Assembly: GCA_036362985.1 (NCBI GenBank)
Contig: JAYGXS010000008.1
Coordinates: 18,677,746 to 18,741,745, forward strand
Reading direction: 5' to 3'
DNA: 64,000 bases
From: Ligula intestinalis
Taxonomy: Eukaryota; Platyhelminthes; Cestoda; Diphyllobothriidea; Diphyllobothriidae
The position numbers were made by a program, and so were the translations under genes. Position 1 is the first letter of the stretch; each line of letters begins with the position of its first letter. The notes under the pieces were generated by a model, which worked only from the letters and a program-made list of their open reading frames with translations, made no database searches and was not told the DNA's origin. Positions 46,198 through 56,959 of this stretch are shown here, piece by piece.

Positions 46198-48721
46198 GGT
46201 GCTCGGAATAAGCATGTCGGCCGCGGCGGCGGTGGCGGCGGTGGCGGCGGCTGAGCGCGTATTAATGCGGCTCGTACTGGTGTCAGACCCACGTGTGCTC
46301 ATTCCGTCGCCTCCCATGGTGTCTCGAGTGGTTTCCGGCCTGCCCATGCTGGCCGTAATGTTGGCTACCCGCGTGCTAACCTCAAGTGCGTCGGTGTTGG
46401 CCTCCTGAGCTTTCGGTCCATCGTCTCCCGTCACGCCCGGACTTGCTCCTGGCCCCCGCTGTTCGAGGTCACGTCCGTCCACGGATAGGAAGTTCTTTAA
46501 AACAACACAGGGGGCCGGTAAATTAATATGGCGGTTGACTGAACAATCGGTCGCCATCCAGACCTCTTTAATCTGCCTTGATGTGCGATCATCACCTCCG
46601 CCCATAATTTCAACCGCGTCAAAGTTGAAATCACACCCTATCGCCGCAGCATGGTAAGCTACCTCCGACTTTGAATCCAGCCTTTCCACGGCCCGCTGAT
46701 GCTCCTGCATCCGCGTTTGAAGTTGTCGGTCGGTTTCTCCAACAAAATTGCACGACCCGCAGCTGCATTGAAGTCGGTATACGATGCCTTACTTCTCCTG
46801 TTTAGGTATAGGGTCTTTCGGCCGCATAACTTGTTGTCGGATGGTGCAGGTAGGCTTGTGGGCAACCCCTATTCCAAGAGACGCGAGAGATCTAGCCACA
46901 ACTTCGGAAACACCTTTCATGTACGAGATGCTCCGCGACGACTTTGATGAGAAGGGTTCCTCGGTTTTCGGTTTGGGTGGCATTCGAGACCGTTCAACAA
47001 ACGCTCGTGGATAGCCATTTGCTCTGAATAGTTCTCGGAGGGACTTGGTCTCGTCACGTTTGGCAGCTGGCATGCTGCAGTGGGATTTTACCCATCGGTA
47101 TAGCGTGCGTATACAACTGCGCTTGTGTTTTAGCGGTTGATTGCTATTGTAACTCAAGATTTGGGACGGGTTTGTAGGTTTACGGTAGACCGACGTCGCT
47201 AGTTCGCCGTCCGCTTGGAACGGAACGGAAAACGGCCCTCCATCTCTTCTTCCATCGTGAAGTGTAGGTCGGGAGAAATGAATTCAGTCTTTCCTTGCAG
47301 TGGTTAATTTGACTCTGGTGGATGGCAAAGAAAGTGTCGTCAACATAGTGCGCCCAAAACTTCGCCTCGTACTCTTCAAACAACCGGCTCTCGAGTTTTT
47401 GCAGTACGATCTCAGCAATGAACCCGAAGATTGGGGACCCCATTAGAGTGCCCTTGATTTTCTCGTACGTGGTCCCTTCAAATATGAAGAAGGTGAAGGT
47501 GAAGAGGCAACGCTCCACGAATTCTATTATACCCTTAGCTGTGGGTTGGCCATCTCTCTCATCGTACGTCTGACGTAGGAGGTCGCGGATGGTTTCAACA
47601 GCAAGCGCCTGTGATATTAATAAATAAATAAATTTTATATTTTAGGCCCGGAGGTGAAGAGCGAGATGACATCGAATTACACCATCCTTTCATCTGGCTC
47701 CTATCTGACCATCTTTATTTTGTCAAGGAACTGTGCCGCCGAATTGACTGTCGTTCATGAGCCCACCGTAAGGAACTTGAGTCTCTGGAATAACCAGTTT
47801 GCCAGCGCGTATGTAGGTGTTCCTCGGAGGGAGACGATTGGCCGTAAGGGAACGTCTGCCTTGTGTTCTTTTGGGAGACCGTAGAAGCGTGCCATAGCCG
47901 CTTCGGTAGGCTACGCCATGTACCAGTCCTTGATGGTGATGACCTTTTCTTTCTTTAGTCGACCCAGGGTTTCATTCACTTTGGCTAGTAGCGGCTTCGG
48001 GCTGCCGGCGTCGCTGATTTTTTAAGACTCTTGATCACTGAGGAGCGTTCGGATTTTGTTTTGGTAGTCAGTGATATCTAGCACTGCCACTGATCGACAT
48101 TTTGTCGGCGAATATAATAACTATTTGCTCGTCTGCTTTCAACTGTCTTAGGGCCTTATGTTCCCCTCTTAGTAGTGAGTGAGTTTTTTGGTGCGACACA
48201 ATAAGGGAGGTGACCTGGTGTTGAAGTAGCTCCTTGGTTTCGTCTGCAGCGCTAGTCTGGTGTAGCACTGATTCGAAGGCGGCCACAAAGGTGATCGGGT
48301 CAGCGTCGGTCGTGTTGAATCCAGCTCCTCGTTGCAGAACTTTAGTTTTAACCTTGCTTAATTGTTTGGATCAGAGGTTGTGCACTAACGTTTCCTCGGT
48401 CTCCGGGCACTGTGCAGTCTGCAGTGCCCCGAATTTTATCGATAAATCCGCATCCCTTTTCACCCGTTTCTGTCGTCCCAAGGCCATCAAGGTGTTCTCT
48501 AATGCGGCGGCGGTTGCTTCATTGTAGCGGTGGTTGAAAAGTATCTTAAAGTTCTCACAACTGTATGCATCTTTCTGTAATCGGAGATGACATTCTTGAA
48601 TGAGCACTCTGGTCATTCGTCGACTGTGTCGGAACATCGGTTGTTTTGCCCACTCTGTGTTGACAGGAGGCTTGTAGGATAGGCATTTTGGCATTATATA
48701 GTTAGCAAGGCACCTGTGCAT
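46015..48721 (-). pseudogene. Penelope-like polyprotein: reverse transcriptase plus GIY-YIG endonuclease, broken
   Basis: The minus strand runs from about 48,721. The N-terminal part (CHLRLQKDAYSCENFKILFN), then KALRQLKADEQIVI and a degenerate ADK, is followed in another frame by RSVAVLDITDYQNKIRTLLS and the RT fingers motif ARFYGLPKEHK with VPLRPIVS. Motif A is FDVISLFT (about 47,660). Then come LMGSPIFGFIAEIVLQKLES and motif C YVDDTF (about 47,335), with the catalytic Asp pair intact. From 47,157 to 46,015 there is one frame with a single stop at about 46,787: a connector with NQPLKHKRSCIRTLY, the segment GVSEVVARSLASLGI, and the endonuclease entry GIVYRLQCSCG with NFVGETDRQLQTRMQEH. After the nuclease comes a low-complexity extension of about 160 residues, rich in Ala, Thr, Gly and Asp, ending in TAG at 46,015. 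At least three frame changes and several stops were seen. Confidence 0.87.
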
Positions 48722-48972
48722 GGGGTCACAAAGGGCAGCACGGTTACTTGCAGGAGACCGAATGACGGGGAGACCGAGGACGCGGGCAAAGACACACAGG
48801 GTGGCTCAACCGTGATTGGTCGAACAGGCAAACGCAAGAAAGGATGGCATAAAGACGAGAATTTTGAGCCAGACAATCCATTCTCTGAAGATGGGAAGAC
48901 GCGACCACTACCTGGACTGTCAGACTTATAATAAACCTCTCCCGGTGAACGCTCCTCTTTCTTCTGATCTGC
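48718..48972 (+). repeat. Inverted pseudo-LTR at the 5' end of the Penelope element
   Basis: Reverse complement of 45,945-46,197, well conserved. As a consequence, the + strand here (48,716-48,931) encodes the same C-terminal peptide as the end of the element's minus-strand protein (shared segments HGVTKG, RRPNDGETEDAGKDTQGGST, FSEDG). This is evidence of copying and not an independent + gene. Confidence 0.85.
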
Positions 48973-49369
48973 ATCCTGGGAATCGAATTTTTAGCACTTT
49001 AACTGCAATCCTATATTATTTTGAGCGATACCAAAATGTGGCATGTTGACTTTAAAGGCGATTCCGTTCATTAAGCTGGTAAGCACTCATGTATCGTGTA
49101 GGCTTAAATATTAAGGGCTCTCTGGAAAGTACCTTATAACCATCCCACCTTTTTCACGATTAGAACAACTTCCTCTTGATGAAGAATGGACACCTTTTTC
49201 AACGGTCAACCGGTTTCCTTTTCGGTCGCTCTTATCGCTCGAGTTTGCTGTTGTCTGTTCATTTGCCTGCACCGCATCTCATCAAGTCGATGGGACCTTT
49301 GCTGGCTTCCCACACCTTAAGCTGGTCTCCAGGTTGTCTTACGTCCATCCCCTGCCAGCAAAATCCCCG
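48973..49369. other. No feature recognised
   Basis: Mixed composition with chance frames. Nothing recognised. Confidence 0.4.
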
Positions 49370-49985
49370 GATCCCCCCGTCAAAATTCCGGGGGGAAAGG
49401 GTGTGATCCGGGGGTGGCGACTGGAATGAGGACGTGTTTTTAATCCGCATATCCCGTCCCCACTCACGTCGTCACCCCCGGATCTCCCGGTTAGCGTATG
49501 CACATTTTCAAATTATCTATAAAAAGGATATGAAATGTCACCTCTAAACGCACTTTAACTTCAAAAATAGTCAAAAATGAGTTAGATTGCTTTTAAGATC
49601 CATCTACAGCATGCTGGAAATTTTGGGTTGCGGAACAATACATACGCCTCCATCATCAATTTTAGGTACACGCGGTTTTCCCCATCGTTACCCTAGCCAA
49701 GTTTTGGGCATATGCTGGCAGTCAGGACGGGTATATCCGGGTTTAAAACCCCGTCGTCACTCCCGGGTGCCCCTGTCGAAATTCCGGGAGGACATACATA
49801 TTATCAACCTATCAGTAAAAGTAATGTCAAATGTCATCTGAAAGCGCACTTTTATTTCAAAATAGTCAAATAATTGGAAAGATTGCTTTCAGATTTCTGG
49901 AAATTTTAGAGTTGCAGAATAATACATATTCCTTAATCATCAACCCCGAATGAACCCGCATATCCCCGCCGTCATCCAGCATTTG
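49370..49985 (+). repeat. Diverged tandem repeat, about two and a half units
   Basis: Each unit joins a C/G-rich palindromic part (gtcaaaattccgggggg at about 49,378; gtcgaaattccgggagg at about 49,775; gcatatcccgtccccac / gcatatccccgccgtc at 49,447 and 49,959) to an AT-rich part (aaatgtcacctctaaacgca at 49,533; aaatgtcatctgaaagcgca at 49,829). The spacing is about 300-400 bp, with indels. This is satellite-like or duplicated MITE sequence, non-coding. Confidence 0.6.
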
Positions 49986-51413
49986 GCGTGTGGTTGAATG
50001 GTCTTCACTATCTCCACTTTCCTATCATTCTATAAATTCCAACTACATAGTCTGCACATGGAACTTGCGAACAGCTAAACCATCAAAAAGGTTAAAATTA
50101 TACATGTAAAACTCAATCTAGGAGGTCACGGTCTTACTGCTTTAGTAATCTTTCTGAGACGTTCTCGTTTTAGTGGTAGGTAGTCCAGAAAACTGTGCAG
50201 TAAGTCGGCGTATCACGTTATTTATTCTCTATAAAGCTAATTTTTTTGCAGATTACAAGCCACGACTAGCTCAGTCACTGTAATCATGCATTTTAGCACG
50301 AATTGATTGAATAAGCTACTCTTGCTAAAAACCCAGAACCAATTTTTACTCGTGTGAATACTGCCATCTAGAGTGGCATTAAAAAGATTCATCGGGTGTT
50401 TAGTATGCTGGTAGATCCGACAAACGAATATCATAATAAAAAAACGTTTAAGATAATGAAGTTTTGACATATGAACTTACAGATAACAATGAATATCCTT
50501 TCTCACATGCTTCCGTGCACTTCGGGGCGCAGCTTGTATTTCGCTCCCGTTTTTTGTCGAAGGAAGTCTGTTTTAGCTCTTACTTCAGATATTTTTGGCT
50601 AATGGCCTCATAAAAACACATTCTTCCAGGGGAAAAATTGAAGAAATTTCTGAATACGATGCATAGCAAATATATGTTAACAGACAAAAACTTATTCCGG
50701 CGCGCCCTTTGAATTCGGTGTGACTTTTTCGGACTCCAAGGGATTTAGTCGTTTCGGGATTTCACGCTTCTGGATGCTCTCGCGGAATCCAGATATTAAG
50801 CATTGGATACTATTCAACAACCTCGTCATCATGGAATTTTTATTGTATGGAAATTCATCAGAAGACGGAATCAAAGTGGAATTTGTTTCTCAAGTCGTTG
50901 AACTGAAGTCGCAGCCTACAAACGAACAGGCGAAAACAGCCTACAAGGTTCTCAAGCCTTCTTAAAGATTAGCAGTTATTGAGGACCTCGAAGATCTACA
51001 AACGGCTGAGTCGTTCCTGAATACCCTGCATATTGTTTATGCATATTTGAAAGTGCTTGAAAGCAATTAGTTGTATTTTTCTTTCGGTCTGCTTCAAATA
51101 TTCGCAATACTCTACACACCGTCGGAATATTTTCGCTATTTTGAATATCAGTCATCACACTACGTCACAATCGCAAAGGCAAAGGCAAATTTAACATTCT
51201 GAATTTAAGCGTTTCGTTTGCAACTTAACTGGAAGTAGAAACTATTGTTCTCGATTATTCTACAAAGCTGCCAGCGGGGCCGGGAATCGAACAATGGATG
51301 CCTCGGGTGGAAGGCAAGTGGCTATAGGAGCGGTCAGCCCTAAGGATCAAATTCAGTCATCAAATACAAACGATCGGTTACGAAGCTTATTAAAAAGTTC
51401 TCCTGCCAAGTGA
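49986..51413. other. No feature recognised
   Basis: AT-rich. A segment at about 51,280-51,345 (gggccgggaatcgaac) vaguely resembles a minus-strand tRNA B box and may mark the 5' end of the LINE or a SINE remnant. Confidence 0.35.
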
Positions 51414-52400
51414 ACTAAAAGTCTTAAAAGTTTAAGGGATGAAGCTCATAAAGATGAAGCCTGTATATCATATTTTACCCTTCTTAACAAAGTTACGAAA
51501 CTTGAGGAGGTGGTTTATAGTCTTAGAGTGTAGATGGAGGAGCTAAAGAAATTTTCTCGATTTGTCCCTCACGAGAAAAACTGTCAATGCGTGAACTTGA
51601 GGGAGGGGAACCTAACGTACGCAGCAGCAGCATCCCTCGCCGAAGCGTCTTCGCACAAAAATGATCAGGCAAGTAACATGTATGGTCAAGTTGTCCTGGG
51701 CGAAGAGCACCGTGATCAAGATCCTACAGAAACATATATAATGGCCTGTGGAACTGATACTCTGCGACCAATTTCAGCCCATGAGGAAAAGCTTGACCTT
51801 GCAAGTCCTCATGGCCATAGTACTGAGGCCCGTGCTGGGATCAGCCGGACTATCCAAAAAATACCTCCAGACAAAGTTGAGGTGGATATTACACAGTACA
51901 TTATTCTGCATGAGCTCCCTAAATAAACTAATGGCAGTCCAAAGAGCAGAATAGAAAAGGACACCAAAGCCTTACGTGAGTGCTAAAAGGATGTAATTAT
52001 TGAGGATGATAACTGTTTGATACTCAAGCATTTCCGAATAAACAGTAAGGAAAACTCAAATTCTCAAGGGAGGAAACCCAGACCATTAAAACTTATTTTG
52101 AGGGTAAAATTCAGAGAGATCTCCTGCTCAAGCGAACGGCAGGAGGAATCCCCGGCCACAAGACAGTTTTTTTGCAACAAGAGTACACGCTATATGAGAG
52201 GATGAAATGGAGGACCTTAGAGGCGGAATTAGCCATCTTGAAAGAAAAACGAGAGAAGGGCCTGGAAATATGCAATGGGGTTATTGTCCGATATCAAATG
52301 CCCTTTCGGTGGAGGACGCCCGTCATACTTACAAAAGTCACACGGCCGGGCAATCAACCTCATGTGAAAATCTCCACAAAATCAATGAAGGCTGGATCTC
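51414..52400 (+). pseudogene. LINE ORF1 remnant (nucleic-acid-binding chaperone-type protein)
   Basis: An open frame from 51,414 gives DEAHKDEACISYFTLLNKVT followed by KLEEVVYSLRV and a stop, then continues as the 130-codon frame 51,534-51,926. The leading segment has heptad-like Leu/Val spacing, as in LINE ORF1 coiled coils. After 51,926 pieces in shifted frames follow (RPLKLILRVKF; HKTVFLQQEYT; ELAILKEKREKGLEICNGVI), which resemble ORF1 C-terminal parts of flatworm CR1 elements. In these elements the protein coats the element RNA. The identification is by position and general character and is less certain than for ORF2. Confidence 0.6.
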
Positions 52401-52439
52401 TCCATCACGACCAGCAATAAAGGTGACCCAGGCAAGATC

Positions 52440-54880
52440 GTGTGAAGCCAAGAACATGACAAAGATGTACAAAAATTTACTGAGTCTATTAAACAAACTG
52501 GATGAACTCAAACTTGCCGTGGACCATGTGCCACCGGAACTGATAGCGCTAACTGAAACATGGTTAACTGAGCAAATAGCAGATGCAGAAGTTGGGCTGG
52601 AAGAATTTCAGCTTATCCGCATGGACAGAAAGGGACGTAAGGATGGGGGAATCATGATATTCATACGAGCTGGTATCAACTACGTCCAGAAAGTCTGTCA
52701 ACACACAGAAGCAATTCCTGCAAAATAATTAGTTGTACACTGGGAGTACCTAACCAACCTGACCTCCATATTGTTCTGGTATAGAGACCACCAGGACAAA
52801 GAACGGAAGCGGACGATGTACTTATCTCTGAGGTAATAGAGATCTTTCGTAGCAAAATTGTATTTTTATTTGGAGATTTTAACGCTCCGAAAATCGATTG
52901 AAATTTAATGCACAGCTCGGGATCAGAGAACTCATTCGAACAGAAACTACTTTACTTGGTAAATGACGAAATTCTTACCCAGCATGTCACAATGGTCACG
53001 TGATTTCGAGGTGGCCAACAGTCTAGCTGCCTGGATCTCGTCATAAGTAGCAACGAAAACTGCATCCTTGGATCGAATACTCAGACTCCTTTTGGCCAAA
53101 GTGATCACTGTGTTCTCGTCTGGGAGTACAGCCATTTCTCGGTACCCATCACTCGCGCAATAAGCGAGAGGAATGTATGAGAAGGAGACAGAACTAGTCA
53201 AGGAAATAGCTCATAACCCAAAAAGATTCTTTTCTTATGTGAAAAAGGCCAAACGGAATCGAGATCCCATCCCTTGTCTTAACGATAACGAGGGAAACAA
53301 GTGTACAGATAACTCAGATAAGGCGAACCTCTTGTCCAATTTCTTTATATCTGTGTCTACCGAGGAGCCGCCTTTGACGAGAATGTAAAGCATCAAATAG
53401 TCCCAGCGGCCCAACGGCATCGTTCTCAACAGACAATGTAAGCAAAGCCTTGAGAAGGTTAAAGCCCACTAAATCACCCGGTCCAGATGGATTATCAGCG
53501 AAACTTCTAAATGAGCTCGCAGAACAACTGGCCTCCCCGCTTTCCAACATCTTTGAAAGTTCAATGGAAAAGGGGGCCCTGCCTACTGATTGGAAGCTGG
53601 CCAGCATAACACCTATTCATAAAAGAGAGAGAACTTCACCTTATAGCTTTACACCAGTTAGTCTCACTAGCATTTGTTGCAAACTAATGGAGAAACTAAT
53701 CAAAACGGAACTAATGAGACATATTGAGGAGAACAACTTGCTAAGGGCAGCGCAACACGGATACCGAAGTGGCCACCCTTGTCTCAAAAACCTGCTAACC
53801 TCCATGAAAAGCTGGACGAAATCTCTGAAAATGGGTTCGTCGGTCGATGCGGTCTACCATGATTACAGCAAGGCATTCGCAAAGGTTTCACACAGATGAC
53901 TTATATCAAAACAGCATCAAATGTGTGTGACTGGAAACCTACTCAAATGGTTAGTCGACTTCCTAACAGGCAGAAGTCCACGTGTTTTTATTGGAGACAC
54001 CAAAACAGAATGAAAAACCGTATCAAGTGGGGTTCCACAGGGAAGCGTTCTGAGTCCCATTCTATTTCTGGTCTATATGAACGCCTGCCTTGACTGCCTC
54101 ACCTGTGAGAAAGTCATGTTTTCAGACGATCTTAAGATCTGGAAATCCACTGAAAGCTCAGAGGATGGACAGACCTTACAAAATGACTTGGATCGCTTGC
54201 AAAAGTGGTGTGAAAAATGGCTACTGCAGCTGAACTTCAACAAATGCCAAGTAATCCGTTTATAGTCTAGTCGCAGAAAGGTGATACCATTCGAGTATGA
54301 CTACTCGATTGGAGGTCATCAACTCAAGCTAGTGAATGAACTACGGGATCAAGGCGTACGCATGACGCCCGACCTCAAACCGTCAACTCACTGTGCTAAA
54401 ACCATGAAAAATGTTATGGGCATCCTCGGAGCAATCAGAAGTTCCTTCCTCTATTTTAATGAGGACCTTTTTGCGTGAGTTTTCGGAACATTTGTTCGCC
54501 GATGTTAGAGAACTGCGCCCAGGCGTGGTGCCCGTGGATGAAGAAAGATTATGCAATGCTCCAGAAAGTGCAAAAAGGGGCGACCAAGCTAGTCTGCAGC
54601 TTAGGAGGTCTCCCATATGAAGGTCGTCTAGACAGGCTCAATCTTTTTCCTCTCTATTATAGGCAATATAGAGGAGATATGAGCATGGTGTTCAATATCG
54701 TGAGGGGAGTAGAATGTGCTCTTCAGATGACCGAATTCTTCCGTGCAAAGTGAAGAAATACCACGCCAAACTAGAAGTGCGGGCCCACTTTTTCTCCCAG
54801 CGGGTCATTGAAGGATGGAATTAATTTCCTTCCTCGTTTGTTCTTGCTGGAAGCATCGTAGCATTCAAAAGTAGGTTTGA
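52440..54880 (+). pseudogene. LINE ORF2 remnant: APE endonuclease and reverse transcriptase
   Basis: Endonuclease: LLSLLNKLDELKLAV, then LIALTETWLTEQ (about 52,540), then in another frame FGDFNAPKID (about 52,875) and the late catalytic motif SDHCVL (about 53,105). RT: KPTKSPGPDGLSAKLLNELA (about 53,460), WKLASITPIHK, LLRAAQHGYRSGHPC, motif A region DYSKAF (about 53,865), VPQGSVLSPILFLVYMN in a shifted frame (about 54,030-54,080), and motif C as FSDDLKIW (about 54,120). FADD is usual at motif C; here the Ala is Ser and the Asp pair is kept. The C-terminal block has VQKGATKLVCSLGGLPYEGR, then FSQRVIEGW near 54,800. Numerous stops and frame changes make it non-functional. In active LINEs this protein nicks the target and primes reverse transcription. 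Confidence 0.87.
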
Positions 54881-54900
54881 TCTTACTTTGCTTGGTGGTC

Positions 54901-56281
54901 ATAATTTTGGAAGACGACAACAATGTATGTAATTTTTATATGACTTTGAACAATATGCATGATCTGACTGCATCTATCTGTAAATGGGGTTTTCAACGGC
55001 TCTGCCTCTCTCACTTATATATATTAAATTATAATGAACTGACAGCAGAAAATTTGAGTCGAAAACCATTGTTTTTGTGAAAATGTGTGAAGAAGCACAA
55101 ACGCAAAGATATTTTTAAGAGTTAGGATTGCCGCCATTCGACAAGGCTAAGTAGTTGTTAGCTTACATGTGTGTTTTTGAAGTTGGAAACCATAGTATGT
55201 GTATCGAATCCTTTTATGGTGACCAAAGTTTTTTCCGTATCGGTTATGTACGCAATTTTAAGAAACAACCGGCATTTCCTATTTAGGAATCAACTATTGT
55301 CAATTTATTGAAAGATGTACGTCAGAATTAAGGTGTAGTTTATGCAATCAAAATTTGTTAAATAAGACTATAAAATCGCCAGTTGAACTTTCAAGACCGC
55401 TATATCAACCAGAAAGCAGACAGTGAAAGCTGGGGGACCCATTGATGAGCGGTGGTTTACAAATAGAATATTTCGACGAGATGCAGGTCACATAATTAAC
55501 ATTAATTTAACAGCGTTAGCATACATATTTGCCTATATTCCCGGCAACGTAAGAATACCTAAATAAAGCAAAGTCATTTGAGACTAGGCGAATGAAAAGG
55601 GGTCAAATGCGTTTAGATAAGATTTTCAGAGTTCCACTGTAGATATGACAATAAGCTTTCATCGGCATTAGTTCTGTTACCTGGTCCTGTTCTTGTGTAA
55701 ACAGAACTTGTCTGCCACTAGCATTTCAAATTTACTACTTTATAAAAACTTTTTTGTTCTGCAAACTTAAACATCCTGCTTAAAATGTGCTTCTCTCTGG
55801 TCAACTGAACAAGTAAATGAAATTTTCCAATAACAGTGTGGATTTGGATTACGGTTAAGTGACGACGTTTATGGAACATTTGAGCACTTCTGTTGAAGAT
55901 AATCTTGGCAGATGATAAAAGTTTCCATGCAATTCAACACTTACTCCTAATACAAAATCTACAGTTATTCTGAAAAATATTGGCACATATCGTTAAGTTT
56001 ACCATAATAACAATATGTAAGCAGGAGTTTTAATTTTGCAAAGGCAAAAATATCATTATTTATAGTAGTAAAGTGTGCATTTCTAGGCACTTCAAAACAT
56101 GGCAACAAAACAAAACGACAAAAAGGAGGAACTCATTGAAAATTGCTACAAAGTTTGAGAGATTAAGCAATATTGGTGTAAAAGTTAGAATTTTTAGGGC
56201 CTTTAAATATCAAATGTTTTAAGTGATACTTTGTTTAAACTCATCAAATGTATTGTCAAGGTTAAAATAGCTACCCACAAC
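54901..56281. other. No feature recognised
   Basis: AT-rich. A short segment at 55,670-55,715 shares cctggtcctgtt with about 59,756-59,767, and both sit next to small hairpins. Nothing else was seen. Confidence 0.35.
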
Positions 56282-56500
56282 ATGCATGCAGCTCGAAACA
56301 CGACGGTATTACAAAACTATTCTAGTTATGACGCTATTCCTCGTTGGCGTCATTCACTGACGGATGTGTTTCCTGAATCTAATGAAGCTGGGGACTTTCA
56401 CTGCCTTAAGACTGGGATAAATTCTCCATCTTCTTGTGATGCAGATGACTGGTTTTGCGACAGATTTTGCTCCAAAGTCTTTCAGTGTTTTAGTCCAAAC
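56282..56500 (+). CDS. Candidate alternative first exon of the DPP-like gene
   Basis: An ATG at 56,282 opens 73 codons ending at a donor, aac|GTATGT, at 56,500/56,501 in phase 0. This is the phase needed to join the transmembrane exon 344 bp downstream. The peptide starts MHAARNTTVLQNYSSYDAI and ends in a Cys-rich stretch (DADDWFCDRFCSKVFQC). It has no membrane segment. Vertebrate DPP6 is known to use several alternative first exons upstream of a shared transmembrane exon, and this layout would mirror that. The open frame continues upstream without a stop to at least 56,231, so an internal exon with an acceptor is possible. However, the acceptors I can see would give phase 1 or 2, which does not fit the exon at 8,849. 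No promoter element was recognised. It may also be a chance frame. Confidence 0.4.
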
Positions 56501-56844
56501 GTATGTTTTGAACTTTTATCTTTGAAATTAAATTGAATATTTTCTACTCTTCTTCATGATCAAACGTTTACCTTGCCGTGTGAACTATGCTATTTTGGAG
56601 TTATGTGTAAACTTTATTTTGTCTATTTTGAGGCAGTACATAATATGTTCATGCGCATATTAGGTAACAAAATGTGACCGATATTTTAATTCATGATATG
56701 AGGAAGCGTACGGGTATAGAATTCAAAATTGTAATGCACTATTCAAGCGATGCTATTATTTGTTTCCTTGATAACTTAGAAAATTTAAGAATTTCATATT
56801 GCTAGAGATCAAATTTACTATGCTGTTTACCTTTACTTCCGCAG

Positions 56845-56959
56845 GTAAAACCCTCCCCACAGGTCGCAAATCGAAATTGGAAGGGTCTTGTGCTGGCACT
56901 GCTGGTCATCTCTGCAATATCTGCTCTTATTATCCTAGCGTGTTTCTTGACGTATGACT
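56845..56959 (+). CDS. DPP6/DPP10-like gene, transmembrane exon
   Basis: This exon encodes the single signal-anchor helix of a type II membrane protein of the dipeptidyl-peptidase IV family (S9B). It starts after cttccgcag (56,844) and gives 38 codons plus one base, with a short polar lead, then RNWKGLVLALLVISAIS and ALIILACFLTYD. The RNWKG motif directly before a helix rich in Leu, Val and Ile is characteristic of DPP6 and DPP10, less so of DPP4 or FAP. The donor is t|GTACGT at 56,959/56,960, which leaves phase 1 as required by the next exon. A nearer GTATGA donor at 56,952 would break the frame. A second acceptor, ccacag at 56,862, is 18 bases downstream and also in frame, so six residues (VKPSPQ) may be optional. 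The long open frame that continues past 56,959 is intron read-through. Confidence 0.85.

Larger units (their letters stand above)
45945..48972 (-). mobile_element. Penelope-like retroelement with inverted pseudo-LTRs, nearly complete
   Basis: A 3.0-kb minus-strand element holds an RT domain, a connector and a GIY-YIG endonuclease in the order typical of Penelope-like elements. It is bounded by about 250-bp repeats that are inverted relative to each other (48,718-48,972 and 45,945-46,197). Such pseudo-LTRs, in direct or inverted orientation, are a known feature of Penelope elements. The protein differs in sequence from the fragments at 12, 14 and 20 kb, so a second family is present. Several frameshifts and stops make this copy inactive, yet all main motifs can still be read, so it is probably younger than the other fragments. 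The solo end at 27,170-27,400 is from this family. Confidence 0.88.
51414..54900 (+). mobile_element. CR1-type LINE retrotransposon, nearly complete but inactive
   Basis: A 3.5-kb + strand element with remains of ORF1 (about 51,414-52,400) and ORF2 (about 52,440-54,880: endonuclease, RT, C-terminal block). There is no LTR, integrase or RNase H, and the APE-type endonuclease followed by a CR1-like RT places it in the CR1/L2 group. Many stops and frameshifts are present in both ORFs. The 3' end is not marked by a clear poly-A or microsatellite tail. Target duplications could not be read. Confidence 0.88.
8993..56844 (+). other. Putative first intron of the DPP-like gene, about 47.9 kb, full of transposons
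   Basis: Bounded by a GTGAGT donor at 8,993 and an AG acceptor at 56,843-56,844 (or 56,861-56,862). No other host exon could be recognised inside except the alternative first exon candidate at 56,282-56,500. The interval holds the three Penelope fragments, CR1-type LINE pieces, SINE copies, TIR elements and telomere-like tracts listed separately. Very long first introns are known for vertebrate DPP6 and DPP10. The extent here rests entirely on the 8,849 exon belonging to this gene. Confidence 0.4.

Noticed and set aside
48716..48931. A + strand 71-codon frame that looks well conserved
   Set aside because: It is the inverted copy of the Penelope C-terminus within the 5' pseudo-LTR, so it is not an independent gene.
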